From: Egbenema bharatensis
GTDB taxonomy: Bacteria; Cyanobacteriota; Cyanobacteriia; Elainellales; Elainellaceae
NCBI RefSeq assembly: GCF_048077055.1
Contig: NZ_CP182236.1
Coordinates: 3,038,001 to 3,102,000, forward strand
Direction: 5' to 3'
Length of the DNA stretch: 64,000 bases
The notes beneath the pieces are model-generated. The model was given only the letters and a program-made list of their open reading frames with translations, made no database searches and had not been told where the DNA came from. Both the position numbers and the translations under genes were made by a program. Every line of letters begins with the position of its first letter. Position 1 is the first letter of the stretch. Positions 51,535 through 59,867 of this stretch are shown piece by piece.

Positions 51535-52488
51535 TCATGGGTGCCCAGACGTAGATGCGGACAGCGGAGAACCTCTCAGGGCAGTTTGCTGCAACTGCTT
51601 CACCACCCCCTCTAACACCAGCTGGCGGAACCGCTGAATCGGCGGGATTTCTAATCGATCCTGGGTAGTTACCAGGACAACTTGACGCTTCAAGGTAGGT
51701 TCTTCCGTCGGTCGAATCGCCAGGGTCGGATCGTTTTGCATTTCCAAAAGAGCCGACTGGGGCAACAAAGCAATCAGTTCACCCTGACGCACCATGCCGC
51801 GAAATCCATCTAAGGTATTGAGTTCAACAACGGGCTTGTAATCGAGAGCATTGCGCTGGAATTGTTCCTGCACCAATCGTTGCATGCCATAGCCGTCCTT
51901 GAAAACCACTTGAGGATAATGGGCTAGCGCACGCCAAGCGACCTGCTCAGAATGGGTTAAGGGATGATTTGCAGACATGAGTACTTCGATCGACTCCTCA
52001 AAGAGCAAATCCACCACCATTTCAGGGCTGGCTGTCATAAAGCGATTGTTCATCACGATCGCCATGTCCACCAATCCATCCCGGAGTACCTTCAAAGCTC
52101 GATCGCTGCCCAGGGACGTAACCCGGAGTTGAACCGCAGGATAGTCTTGACAAAATTGTTGTAAAACGGGGGGCAAATACTGAGCAGAAATGGAATGGAT
52201 CGCGGCCACGCAGAGTTCTGGCTGCTTACCCTCCAATAATTCCGTCAGTTCGGTCATTGCCGTTTGCCATTCCTGACAAATTTTTCGAGCGCGGGGGAGA
52301 AACCGCTCCCCTGCAACGGTTAATTTCGCCTGGGAGGTACGGTGAAATAACGGTAATCCAAGCTCTGCTTCCAATCCCTGGATCTGGCGGCTAATGGTAG
52401 ATTGTGTGACTTGACACTGCTTTGTTGCCTGCTGAAAGCTTCCAGTTTCAGCCACCGCTAAAAACGCTTGTAACTGTTCTAGGCGCAT
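51535..52488 (-). CDS. ntcB: LysR-type regulator NtcB
   Basis: 317 residues from ATG 52488 (MRLEQLQAFLAVAETGSFQQ). HTH about 18-37 (QATKQCQVTQSTISRQIQGL), then a LysR effector domain. HRTSQAKLTVAGERFLPRAR and ALKVLRDGLVDMAIVMNNRF closely fit NtcB as I remember it, the nitrite-responsive activator of nitrate assimilation genes. The open frame reaches 52530 but the ATG start fits the family. An NtcA-type promoter lies upstream (separate entry), as expected for ntcB. The nitrate genes themselves are not in the window. Confidence 0.83.
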   Translation of the reverse strand: MRLEQLQAFLAVAETGSFQQATKQCQVTQSTISRQIQGLEAELGLPLFHRTSQAKLTVAGERFLPRARKICQEWQTAMTELTELLEGKQPELCVAAIHSISAQYLPPVLQQFCQDYPAVQLRVTSLGSDRALKVLRDGLVDMAIVMNNRFMTASPEMVVDLLFEESIEVLMSANHPLTHSEQVAWRALAHYPQVVFKDGYGMQRLVQEQFQRNALDYKPVVELNTLDGFRGMVRQGELIALLPQSALLEMQNDPTLAIRPTEEPTLKRQVVLVTTQDRLEIPPIQRFRQLVLEGVVKQLQQTALRGSPLSASTSGHP

Positions 52489-52548
52489 AACGTCAATCCA
52501 GCCTGTGGGATAGGAGCAAAAACCGAGCAAGTTGCCACTGGTATCGCT

Positions 52549-52590
52549 AAGGTACGGGAATTAGAGCAGCGGCTTAGTATAGCACGATAC
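52549..52590 (-). promoter_or_regulatory. NtcA-activated promoter of ntcB
   Basis: Minus strand GTA-TCGTGCTA-TAC (52590-52577), exactly 22 bases, then TACCTT (52554-52549), matching GTA-N8-TAC-N22-TA-N3-T, the class II NtcA promoter. Predicted start near 52542, about 55 bases before ATG. Confidence 0.82.
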
Positions 52591-52650
52591 TTTTAATCCG
52601 CCTATGAGGGAAGCCTGACCAGCCTGAACGCTAGCCGTCAAGCCGTCTTT

Positions 52651-52715
52651 GTCAGTTCAGTCTGAGTCAGTTTTGCCAGTTCAGTCTGAGTCAGTCTGAG
52701 TCAGTTCAGTCTGAT
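52651..52715. repeat. CAGTTCAGTCTGAGT tandem repeats
   Basis: Four variably spaced copies of CAGT(TCAGT)CTGAGT between the ntcB promoter and the solute-binding protein gene. Confidence 0.8.
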
Positions 52716-52728
52716 TGGGAGCCTCTGG

Positions 52729-53604
52729 TCAATCTGCTCCCGGTAAATTTTCCAGCATCTCCCGAGTGCGCGACGGAATCCCTGCATCCGGCAACTCCCA
52801 GTACTGCACCCGTTCCCGCAGCCTGCCCTCCGTTTGCCACTGCTCGATCGCCCGATTCACTTGTTGGCGCAAACTGTCATACTGCAATCCTCTGGGCATC
52901 GCCACTGCCAATGCCTCCGCCGACAGCAAAATCGGTACCAGTCGATAGGAAGGATACTCCTGGGCCCAACCCGTTAGCACACTGGCATCGGCTGCAAATG
53001 CAACTGCCTGATCCATATCCAGTAATGCTTTAGCTGCTTCATAGGAATCAACGCCCACAAGCTGGGCCGTGGGAAGGTGGGAGCGCACGATGGCGATCGT
53101 GTTCGAGTCGTTGAGTACTGCAATCGTTTGGTGCTGGAAATCGCTGAGTCGCTGTAAAGAGCCACTCCGGGTAATGAATGCTGTGCCGTCAAAATAATAG
53201 GGCTGGCTAAAATCCACCAGACGCGATCGAGACACGGTAAAAGTGAGCCGCGCCACAACTAAATCCACTTCATCGTTTAGTAAAGCCGAAAGTCGATCCT
53301 GATTTGCCAACGGCTGAAGCATAACCGCTTGAGCATCACCCAATATCCTCTCGGCCAGCCAGTGGGCTAGATCAATCTCCAACCCAACTAACTCGCCTGC
53401 TGGATCAGTAAAGCCCAGAGGACGGAGATTATCCTTCACGCCAACAATCAGATACCCTCTCCGCTGAATTTCGGATAACTCAGCCCCCTCAGCCGCCGGA
53501 ACCCTGCCACCCAGTACACTCAGCAGCGATAGTCCAAGGGTCAGGACAACCCACCAGGATATTTGCTGTCTCAGCTTTTGCTGTCCCAAACGGTTATAGG
53601 GCAT
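52729..53604 (-). CDS. Family 3 solute-binding protein (amino-acid type)
   Basis: 291 residues. N-terminal hydrophobic signal or anchor about 15-38 (WWVVLTLGLSLLSVLGGRVPA, cleaved near AAEGAELS). SBP_bac_3 domain: EIQRRGYLIVGVKDNLRPLGF, GLEIDLAHWLAERILGD, DLVVARLTFTVSRSRLVDFS. The Asp and Arg that bind the amino-acid carboxylate are in place. No permease or ATPase is adjacent, so it may work with a distant transporter or as a sensor. Start ATG 53604. Confidence 0.88.
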   Translation of the reverse strand: MPYNRLGQQKLRQQISWWVVLTLGLSLLSVLGGRVPAAEGAELSEIQRRGYLIVGVKDNLRPLGFTDPAGELVGLEIDLAHWLAERILGDAQAVMLQPLANQDRLSALLNDEVDLVVARLTFTVSRSRLVDFSQPYYFDGTAFITRSGSLQRLSDFQHQTIAVLNDSNTIAIVRSHLPTAQLVGVDSYEAAKALLDMDQAVAFAADASVLTGWAQEYPSYRLVPILLSAEALAVAMPRGLQYDSLRQQVNRAIEQWQTEGRLRERVQYWELPDAGIPSRTREMLENLPGAD

Positions 53605-53741
53605 ACCCGAACCTTACATAAAAACAACAATTGGGGCGAAATCACCTTTCGCCCCCACCGTTAAAACTATGCATTGCTATTTACCGCGAAAATCCCGCGA
53701 TCGCCCTTGTGATTCACAGGATCGATCGCTGAGCACTCGTC

Positions 53742-54092
53742 TTATGCGTTGCTAGCTAACTCAACAACTTTGCTGAATCCAGCCGGATCAAGCACAGCCA
53801 TTTGGGCCAACATTTTGCGGTTGATTTGAACATCGGCTTTCTTCAAACCACCCATCAGCTTGCTGTAGCTCAAACCATGTTGCCGAGCCGCAGCATTAAT
53901 TCGAGTGATCCACAAACGGCGAAAATCCCGCTTGCGTTTGCGGCGATCGCGGTAGGCATTCCGCAGAGCCTTCATGACCTGCTGATTAGCGGTACGAAAC
54001 AGGCGAGAGTGAGATCCGCGAAATCCCTTCGCCAGTTTTAGAATTTTTTTGCGACGCTTGCGGGCAACATTACCACGCTTCACACGAGTCAT
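53742..54092 (-). CDS. rplT: 50S ribosomal protein bL20
   Basis: 116 residues, MTRVKRGNVARKRRKKILKL at ATG 54092. Basic N-terminal RNA-binding helix and C-terminal globular part (YSKLMGGLKKADVQINRKML). Essential early 50S assembly protein that can repress its own operon. Downstream of rpmI in the same operon. Confidence 0.98.
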   Translation of the reverse strand: MTRVKRGNVARKRRKKILKLAKGFRGSHSRLFRTANQQVMKALRNAYRDRRKRKRDFRRLWITRINAAARQHGLSYSKLMGGLKKADVQINRKMLAQMAVLDPAGFSKVVELASNA

Positions 54093-54175
54093 AGGACTAT
54101 TTCCTTATCGGTTCTAACTATGGTTTGACGATGTTTGAGACGATGTTTGATTGAAGGCTCAGACTGGATTGAGAA

Positions 54176-54373
54176 TTAGAGGTAGGGAAGCATCAGCTCC
54201 ACGTTTTCAGCATCGCGTTCGTTAACAACAGCAAGTCCGGTAATCCGACGCTTGCGTTCAGAAGACTTGTGCTGAAGGAGGTGGTTTTTAAATGCCTTCC
54301 GCCGCATAATCTTCCCACTTCCACTCCGAGAGAAACGTTTTGCAGCAGCTTTGCGGCTCTTAAGCTTAGGCAT
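54176..54373 (-). CDS. rpmI: 50S ribosomal protein bL35
   Basis: 65 residues from ATG 54373 (MPKLKSRKAAAKRFSRSGSG), the family start; a three-codon longer frame is rejected. Basic, ending NVELMLPYL. Transcribed with rplT, 83 bases apart. infC is not adjacent. Confidence 0.97.
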   Translation of the reverse strand: MPKLKSRKAAAKRFSRSGSGKIMRRKAFKNHLLQHKSSERKRRITGLAVVNERDAENVELMLPYL

Positions 54374-54888
54374 GGCGATCAATTTCTAGTTTTTAAGCAC
54401 AGTCTATAATAATAGACCCTTACAACCATTTTTTGCAACCGCTTTGCTCGGAATTCTAAGATTCAAGATCCCCAGATTGTCTGCCTGGTTCTCTAATATC
54501 TGGTTGTCTATATAAAATCCTACCTTGAACGCGGAAACTGCACCTTTACAGGAGTTTCCCTACTGTAGGCATGGATCGATTTCCGTAGTGCAGGCATCTT
54601 GCCTGACAATGAAAGATAAGTCATGCAAATGCAACTGGTTGACTGACAAATCTTTTCCCCTCATCCCTAAATCCCTTCTCCCACAAGGGGCGAAGGGACT
54701 TCAACTCAAAAATCTGGCTCGGAAGCCCCTCGCCTGCTCTGGGAGAGGGGTTGGGGTGAGGGCAGTTCGACTTTTGTCAGTCAATCAGCCCAATTCCTAT
54801 GCCTTAGCAACCATACTCAGCCTTGTAAGCTAGTACACTAAAACTATTTGTTTTTGCGTTCAGCTTTATCCTACTTCATTCTTCATTT
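54374..54888. other. Intergenic region with a dispersed repeat and a MITE-like element
   Basis: About 515 bases. It holds an inverted copy of the GCAGGCAAGATGCC family near 54578-54606 (GTAGTGCAGGCATCTTGCCTG) and the MITE-like element at 54635-54788. No gene is supported. Confidence 0.7.
54635..54788. mobile_element. MITE-like element, copy 1
   Basis: Terminal inverted repeats CTGGTTGACTGACAAA (54635-54650) and its complement at 54773-54788 (complement reads CTGATTGACTGACAAA, 15 of 16). The 146-base core (54639-54784) has no ORF. Inside, TTCTCCCACAAGGGGCG and CTCTGGGAGAGGGGTTGG with GGTGAGGGC form an inner GC-rich inverted repeat. A second copy of equal length is at 60752-60897. Confidence 0.78.
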
Positions 54889-55602
54889 ATGTCCTACGAT
54901 TGGCTTACTGCCAGCCACTTCATCATGTTTGGGCTGCTGATTGGGTTTGCGTTCATCCACAGTGGTCTTGCCGCGTTGCGCTCCTGGGGTGAGGCACGCC
55001 TTGGGGCACGTTTCTACCGAGTCCTGTTTGCCCTGGCCAGTCTTCCCGCAGCAACCGTGTTGATTATCTACTTTATTAACCATCGATACGATGGACTGCG
55101 CCTGTGGAACCTTCAAGGATTACCGGGAGTAGAACCGATCGTCTGGGGGCTATCTGCAATCTCCTTTCTATTTCTCTACCCTGCAACGTTCAATTTGCTG
55201 GAAATCGCAGCAGTCCAAAAGCCTCAGGTGCATCTTTATGAAACGGGGATCATCCGCATCACGCGCCATCCCCAGATGGTAGGGCAAGTGATCTGGTGTG
55301 TGGCTCATCTCCTCTGGGTGGGCACCAGTTTTATGCTTGTGACCTCCCTGGGATTGATCCTGCACCATTTGTTTGGGGTATGGCATGGCGATCGTCGTTT
55401 GAGCTTGCGGTATGGTGAAGCCTTCGCAGTTGTCAGGGATCGCACATCAATTATTCCATTCCTGGCAATCCTTCACGGTCGCCAAACCCTTGTCCTGAAA
55501 GAGTTTCTCCGTCCTGCCTACGGAGGAGTAGCTGGTTTTGTCTTGCTGTTTTGGTGGCTTCATCCCCTATTAATTCGTGCAACAGGGAACATAGGCTGGT
55601 AG
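54889..55602 (+). CDS. NnrU-family membrane protein, probable 15-cis-zeta-carotene isomerase (Z-ISO)
   Basis: 237 residues with about six membrane helices. The NnrU signature GIIRITRHPQMVGQVIW near 120-136 has the His that binds haem b in plant Z-ISO; a second conserved patch is GLILHHLFGVWHGDRRL. Z-ISO opens the 15-15' cis bond of zeta-carotene on the way to lycopene; the cyanobacterial homologue (Synechocystis Slr1599) is reported to do this. Start ATG 54889. A thioredoxin-like gene follows 47 bases later. If not Z-ISO, it is an NnrU relative of unknown role. Confidence 0.75.
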   Translation: MSYDWLTASHFIMFGLLIGFAFIHSGLAALRSWGEARLGARFYRVLFALASLPAATVLIIYFINHRYDGLRLWNLQGLPGVEPIVWGLSAISFLFLYPATFNLLEIAAVQKPQVHLYETGIIRITRHPQMVGQVIWCVAHLLWVGTSFMLVTSLGLILHHLFGVWHGDRRLSLRYGEAFAVVRDRTSIIPFLAILHGRQTLVLKEFLRPAYGGVAGFVLLFWWLHPLLIRATGNIGW

Positions 55603-55649
55603 CATGATCCCAAAGTTTGAATTAAGTATTTGCAAAATTGGTAAGAATA

Positions 55650-56015
55650 ATGTCACTGACGGTTGATCAAACCACATTTAATCAAGAGGTTTTAGGCGCG
55701 TCTGTTCCAGTTCTAGTCAGTTTCTGGGCCCCTTGGTGCGGCGTTTGCCGGATGGTCAGTCCGGTGCTGCTCGAATTACAGACGCAATGGCAAGGACAAA
55801 TTAAGCTGGTTAATGTCAATGCTGACGAAAATTTAAGGTTGGCGAATACCTATCGGCTCAAAAACTTGCCAACCATCATCTTGTTCGATCGAGGCAGCGT
55901 TCAATGTCGCTTTGAAGATTTTCAGAGCCGCGATGATTTTCGTAATGCAGCCAAAAATCTGCATTTCAGCCTGGAGACGTTGTTACTACAGCAAGGTTGC
56001 TCCGCTTCGGCCTGA
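55650..56015 (+). CDS. Thioredoxin
   Basis: 121 residues from ATG 55650 (MSLTVDQTTFNQEVLGASVP); the TTG four codons upstream is rejected. Active site WAPWCGVCRM differs from the standard WCGPC by Val for Pro, which usually changes redox potential. cis-Pro is in NLPTIILF. Cytosolic thiol-disulfide reductant. It lies 47 bases after the Z-ISO-like gene on the same strand and converges on the SpkG-like kinase gene. Confidence 0.9.
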   Translation: MSLTVDQTTFNQEVLGASVPVLVSFWAPWCGVCRMVSPVLLELQTQWQGQIKLVNVNADENLRLANTYRLKNLPTIILFDRGSVQCRFEDFQSRDDFRNAAKNLHFSLETLLLQQGCSASA

Positions 56016-56025
56016 ACGCTCGGTA

Positions 56026-57981
56026 TCAAAACAGCAAATCTAACCCGGACTCGCGTAAATCAACGGTGTGCAAGTGTCCCTGGGATGCGTGCCAGGTTGC
56101 AATCAATAAGCTGTGAGGAGAAACCCAGGTAAGAGCCGTGATCGGCAGATCCGTTTGCAGTTTTCCCAGGTGTCGTCCTTCTCGATCGAGGGCGACGATC
56201 GTTCCCTGCTGGTTTGAAAAAAGGTAGCCCCAGGGGGTTGCCACGAGTTCGTCCGGTACAATTTCCACGCCCAGCCGCGAAATTCGATAGGGTTTCAGAT
56301 CAATCAAGAGTACCGAATTCAGATTTTGGCGATCGACCGCCATCAGTTGATCAGGAATCAGGGTCAACACAAATTTGCTGCCTAGGACTGGCAGATTCAA
56401 TGTCCCTACCGCAGTTCCCCGGCGAGTAAACACTTTGACGATCGTACCTGGGGTAGCTTTGTCCTGCGCGGTTTGGGATGCAGGCGGAATGGACTCAGCA
56501 ATGACGGCAACGTGGCTATTATCCAATACCAAAAGCTGAAGGGATGAAATCTGATATCCCTTGAGCGGAATCTTGATGGGATGAGGGGCTAACCAAAAGC
56601 GCGAACCGTCGCCCGGCAATGCCTGAAATTGAAGCGTTCCCATTGCAGTAGCCGGATCGGTTGTTGGATCAACCGTCAGAATCGCCATCCATCGCCCCGC
56701 AGGCTCGATCGCCACGCTGATATTTTGCAGGTTTGGGGCAAATTCAAGGATGGGTTGAAAGTCTGACTTCAGTGGTGTTTGATCCGTTGAGGCGAGGGAG
56801 GGAATGAGTCCGATCGATCGCTGGGTCATCACAAAGCAGCCCTGCGATCGGGGAAAAACTGCCTGAATCGGGGGGTGAGTTGTCACCGTTTGTGGTTTTG
56901 CAACCGGAAAATCCGCCAGTATAGGAGTTGATTTCAGCACTAACCCCGCCGTTGCATCTGGCTCAAAGATGCGGAGTGAAATCTGCGATTCTGCCACTCC
57001 ATAAAGATAGGTGGATGGCGTAGCTGCTTGCAGTTGAACAGGCTGTGCGGCTAACTTTGTCAGGGGAGCTTCCAGAAATTCTTGGTGTTGGGAGCGTAAG
57101 GGCAGCGTAAAAACTGAAATCGGCTGTAAAAGTGGATGATCAGACATCTGGCGATCGAGCCAGGAACCAGACCCTTCCGTTGTGGCGATCAATTGCAGGG
57201 CAGCCAGCATTTCCTTCGCGGAACGAAAGCGACGAGCGGATAGTTTTTGCAGAGCAGTCAACAGAAACGAATGCCAGATCGCTGGAATGGTATCGGGAAT
57301 CTGCACCGGACGATTCAGGTGCGCCGACATTAACTCCGTGGGTGTGCCAGAGAAAGGACGATAGCCAGCCAGTAACTCAAACAGAAGAATCCCCACTGCA
57401 TACAAATCAGAAGTGAGTGAGTATTGGCCATAAAACCGCTCTGGAGCCATATAAGCCGGAGAACCAGTATTACCAGCATCCTGCTCGTTGAGTTCCTGAC
57501 TGAGGCGAGCAATCCCAAAATCGGAAATGCGGGCAATCCATCCCGTCGGAGTTACACTGAGCAGAATATTTTCTGGCTTAATATCACAGTGAACGACTCC
57601 GCGCTGATGGGCATGCTCCAGCCCTGCCAGAATATCGGCAACCAGCTTCAAACTCTGCGATCGATTCAGGTAAACATCCTCCATCATCAAGCTGCGCAGG
57701 GTTCCCCCCTCACAGTAGTCCATCACCAGACACCGACCAGATGCAGTTTGCTCCAGAGCCTGACAGGTGACGATGTTGGGATGCTGTAAACTCAGTAAGA
57801 TCCGCAGTTCCCGCAGAAACTTGTGGGTAGGAAAACGCTGTCGTTCCAGGCTTTTCAGCGCGACTAACTTACCCGTCCGTCGATGTACCGCACAAAAGAC
57901 GCGGCCAAACTGCCCTTGCCCAACCAGACCGAGGAGCCGATACTTTGAATGCTTTAACTCAGTTCCCAGGTAGCTTGACAC
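56026..57981 (-). CDS. spkG: Ser/Thr protein kinase, SpkG-like, end of the PAP cluster
   Basis: 651 residues, ATG 57981. Kinase domain about 13-275: GQGQFGRVF, Lys in VALKSLE, VVHCDIKPENILL near 125-137 (HCD in place of HRD, a non-RD kinase), DFG and APERF. The remaining 370 residues have no membrane helix and look like beta-propeller strands. In Synechocystis the kinase Slr0152 (SpkG) closes the slr0144-slr0152 photosystem II assembly cluster; here it follows four genes matching slr0144, slr0145, slr0146 and slr0147 in order. That synteny supports the name. Confidence 0.85.
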   Translation of the reverse strand: MSSYLGTELKHSKYRLLGLVGQGQFGRVFCAVHRRTGKLVALKSLERQRFPTHKFLRELRILLSLQHPNIVTCQALEQTASGRCLVMDYCEGGTLRSLMMEDVYLNRSQSLKLVADILAGLEHAHQRGVVHCDIKPENILLSVTPTGWIARISDFGIARLSQELNEQDAGNTGSPAYMAPERFYGQYSLTSDLYAVGILLFELLAGYRPFSGTPTELMSAHLNRPVQIPDTIPAIWHSFLLTALQKLSARRFRSAKEMLAALQLIATTEGSGSWLDRQMSDHPLLQPISVFTLPLRSQHQEFLEAPLTKLAAQPVQLQAATPSTYLYGVAESQISLRIFEPDATAGLVLKSTPILADFPVAKPQTVTTHPPIQAVFPRSQGCFVMTQRSIGLIPSLASTDQTPLKSDFQPILEFAPNLQNISVAIEPAGRWMAILTVDPTTDPATAMGTLQFQALPGDGSRFWLAPHPIKIPLKGYQISSLQLLVLDNSHVAVIAESIPPASQTAQDKATPGTIVKVFTRRGTAVGTLNLPVLGSKFVLTLIPDQLMAVDRQNLNSVLLIDLKPYRISRLGVEIVPDELVATPWGYLFSNQQGTIVALDREGRHLGKLQTDLPITALTWVSPHSLLIATWHASQGHLHTVDLRESGLDLLF

Positions 57982-58139
57982 GATGGGGGGAGGGATGGGA
58001 GCGGCAGTTGGAGATACTGGCAGCAGATGGAAAGCCCAAACTGTGAAGGCACTGAAGCCAAAATCAATGATTCTGGAACAACAGAGCCCATCCTGATTGA
58101 CTTTTCACCGTCTTGTAGAGTCCAAACCGGAAAGTAGAC

Positions 58140-58793
58140 TTACTGACACAATTCTCGCATGATCGCGTCATGATCCAGGTTGGTCACCATCGTTTCAGCC
58201 GCCTCTAAACGTTTGGGAAGTCCCAGAACAAAATGATTACACTCTGCCTGTAGGGATTCACAAGTAGTCTGAATGCAGTGTAGATCGCGCCCAGTGATAT
58301 GGCTAAAAAAGGCAGATAGCACTCCTGCCTCCAGATAGCACACAGGATGCTTCCAGTTTGGAGCCAGTTTGGCAAAGGGAGAATTCCAGGTTTTAACCAC
58401 CAGGAAACCTCGATGCTGGTAGGTTTGATCAATATCCAATTTACCCCAGCCATGGGTAATCCAGCACTGCTGCAAGCTTTGCAAAAACTCGACCATCGCC
58501 ATATCCGCCGTTGACACATTGTAATAATCCGTCAACTGCTCACAAAAACGGGTGTAGAAGCTTCTACCCCACCAGCGACCACAATTAAACAGCACCAGAC
58601 GGGTAGCTTGCCCAGTTTCCTTATCCAGGCCGGAGTAAATCGCTTGAATCAAGGTTTCTGGTAAAGCCAGGAGCCGATCGCCCTGACGATTTTCCAGCAA
58701 GCCCATTTCCAGATCGCCCCGGACATAGGCATCAACGGCAAAGTAGTTACCGGGAATTCGGTTATCAACAAGTAAATCAGCGACGGAGATCAT
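58140..58793 (-). CDS. V4R-domain protein, Slr0147-like (PAP cluster)
   Basis: 217 residues, ATG 58793. C-terminal V4R (4-vinyl reductase-like) domain: VVKTWNSPFAKLAPNWKHPV, CYLEAGVLSAFFSHITGRDL, then HCIQTTCESLQAECNHFVLG with Cys and His that often bind a ligand or metal. Related to the product of the first cluster gene, so the cluster holds two V4R paralogues as in Synechocystis. Implicated in photosystem II assembly in that organism (knowledge); thylakoid-associated, no membrane helix. Confidence 0.85.
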   Translation of the reverse strand: MISVADLLVDNRIPGNYFAVDAYVRGDLEMGLLENRQGDRLLALPETLIQAIYSGLDKETGQATRLVLFNCGRWWGRSFYTRFCEQLTDYYNVSTADMAMVEFLQSLQQCWITHGWGKLDIDQTYQHRGFLVVKTWNSPFAKLAPNWKHPVCYLEAGVLSAFFSHITGRDLHCIQTTCESLQAECNHFVLGLPKRLEAAETMVTNLDHDAIMRELCQ

Positions 58794-58797
58794 AGGT

Positions 58798-58858
58798 AGG
58801 GAGTGGGGAGTAGGGAGTAGAGAGTGGGGAATGGGGAGTGGGGAGTGGGGAGTGGGAG
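58798..58858. repeat. G-rich GGGGAGT tandem array inside the PAP cluster
   Basis: About eight units of GGG(G)AGT(A/G) between the Slr0147-like and Slr0146-like genes. Transcribed on the minus strand it is C-rich in mRNA; the plus strand could form G-quadruplex DNA. Confidence 0.85.
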
Positions 58859-58900
58859 CGTGTTTGTCAGACGGCAGGAAACTGGAGCTTACCAGTGGGC

Positions 58901-59401
58901 TTACCAGCCGATTGCAGCACCGTTGACTGATTCGGTCGCAGTCGGAGAACTTTGAGCACTATAGACGAGCTTAAGCATAGGGGTGAGGTGGCGCATTTGT
59001 GAGGCTCCCAGCACTTCCGTTAGCCGCTGGTTGAGTAAGCGATGGAGCAGATGATCAATTTTTTCAGTGTTATACACCTTGGCAGCCTGGCTGACCCAAT
59101 CGAGAAATCGCTTTTTGACTAAAGTTTCATCATTGAGCAACATTCCCATGCTGCAATAGCGCAACATCAACAGAGCATTTTTGATACAGCGTTCCAGACT
59201 ATCCTGGTTTTCCTGGGGCAGTTGGGATTGCAATTGATCCGCAACCCATTGCATAATTTCGAGTTCTCGATCGCGCAAGTTGCGATACGTTTCCAATCGC
59301 TCTGGAAGTGACTCGACATATTGAGTGACACACTGTAGCTCCTCCGGTTTGAGGTAGCGAGCTTCAGCATTGTCAAAAATCTGATCGATCGTTGGATGCA
59401 T
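58901..59401 (-). CDS. Slr0146-like helical protein (PAP cluster)
   Basis: 166 residues, ATG 59401 (MHPTIDQIFDNAEARYLKPE). All-helical, soluble, with LERCIKNALLMLRYCSMGML as the most conserved-looking core. Function is tied to photosystem II assembly through the cluster only. Position third from the start of the operon, between the Slr0145-like and Slr0147-like genes. Confidence 0.8.
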   Translation of the reverse strand: MHPTIDQIFDNAEARYLKPEELQCVTQYVESLPERLETYRNLRDRELEIMQWVADQLQSQLPQENQDSLERCIKNALLMLRYCSMGMLLNDETLVKKRFLDWVSQAAKVYNTEKIDHLLHRLLNQRLTEVLGASQMRHLTPMLKLVYSAQSSPTATESVNGAAIGW

Positions 59402-59404
59402 AGT

Positions 59405-59485
59405 TAGAAAGGGTTAGGGGTGAGGGGTGGGGTAGGGAGTCAGGGGCAGGGGAAGGAGTCAGGGGTGGGGGAAGGAAGGAGAGGT
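59405..59485. repeat. Second G-rich tandem stretch in the PAP cluster
   Basis: GGGGTGAGGGGTGGGGTAGGG and GGAGTCAGGGGCAGGGGAAGG units between the Slr0145-like and Slr0146-like genes; less regular than the array at 58798. Confidence 0.75.
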
Positions 59486-59558
59486 GGAAAGCGTTTAACC
59501 TCAGTCCACTGCTTTGCAGAAGCAAGCTACAGTCCTCAGTCCTCCCTCAGCCCTCCCC

Positions 59559-59867
59559 TTAAAACAGGTCTGAAAAGTCTTCCAGGGTGAAGGCATCGAC
59601 GGGGTTTTGGGGAGTGGATGGCTCAGGGGGTAGGGCTGCGATCGCATTACCATCCCAATCGATCGCGGTGAAAAATTGCTTGACCGTCAGCGACAGGCTC
59701 AGAGACTGTTGCCCGTTGGATGAAGTTTGGCGGAGTTGTTGGACTTCGGGAGGATTGTCGTTCCAGTTGAAGTTGCTAAAGAATTGCCGAACGGATTGCT
59801 GCATCCAGGGGCGATCGGCATCGGAGGACTTTGAGCCGTTCGTGTGGGGTAAAACCATGCTGGTCAT
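59559..59867 (-). CDS. Slr0145-like small protein with internal repeat (PAP cluster)
   Basis: 102 residues, ATG 59867, overlapping the upstream gene's TGA by four bases (ATGA), a sign of translational coupling. Two internal repeats: SVRQFFSNFNWNDNPP (about 25-40) and TVKQFFTAIDWDGNAI (about 61-76). Acidic C-terminus ends TLEDFSDLF. I know the (V)xxFFxxxxW motif from short cyanobacterial proteins of unknown structure. Confidence 0.8.
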   Translation of the reverse strand: MTSMVLPHTNGSKSSDADRPWMQQSVRQFFSNFNWNDNPPEVQQLRQTSSNGQQSLSLSLTVKQFFTAIDWDGNAIAALPPEPSTPQNPVDAFTLEDFSDLF

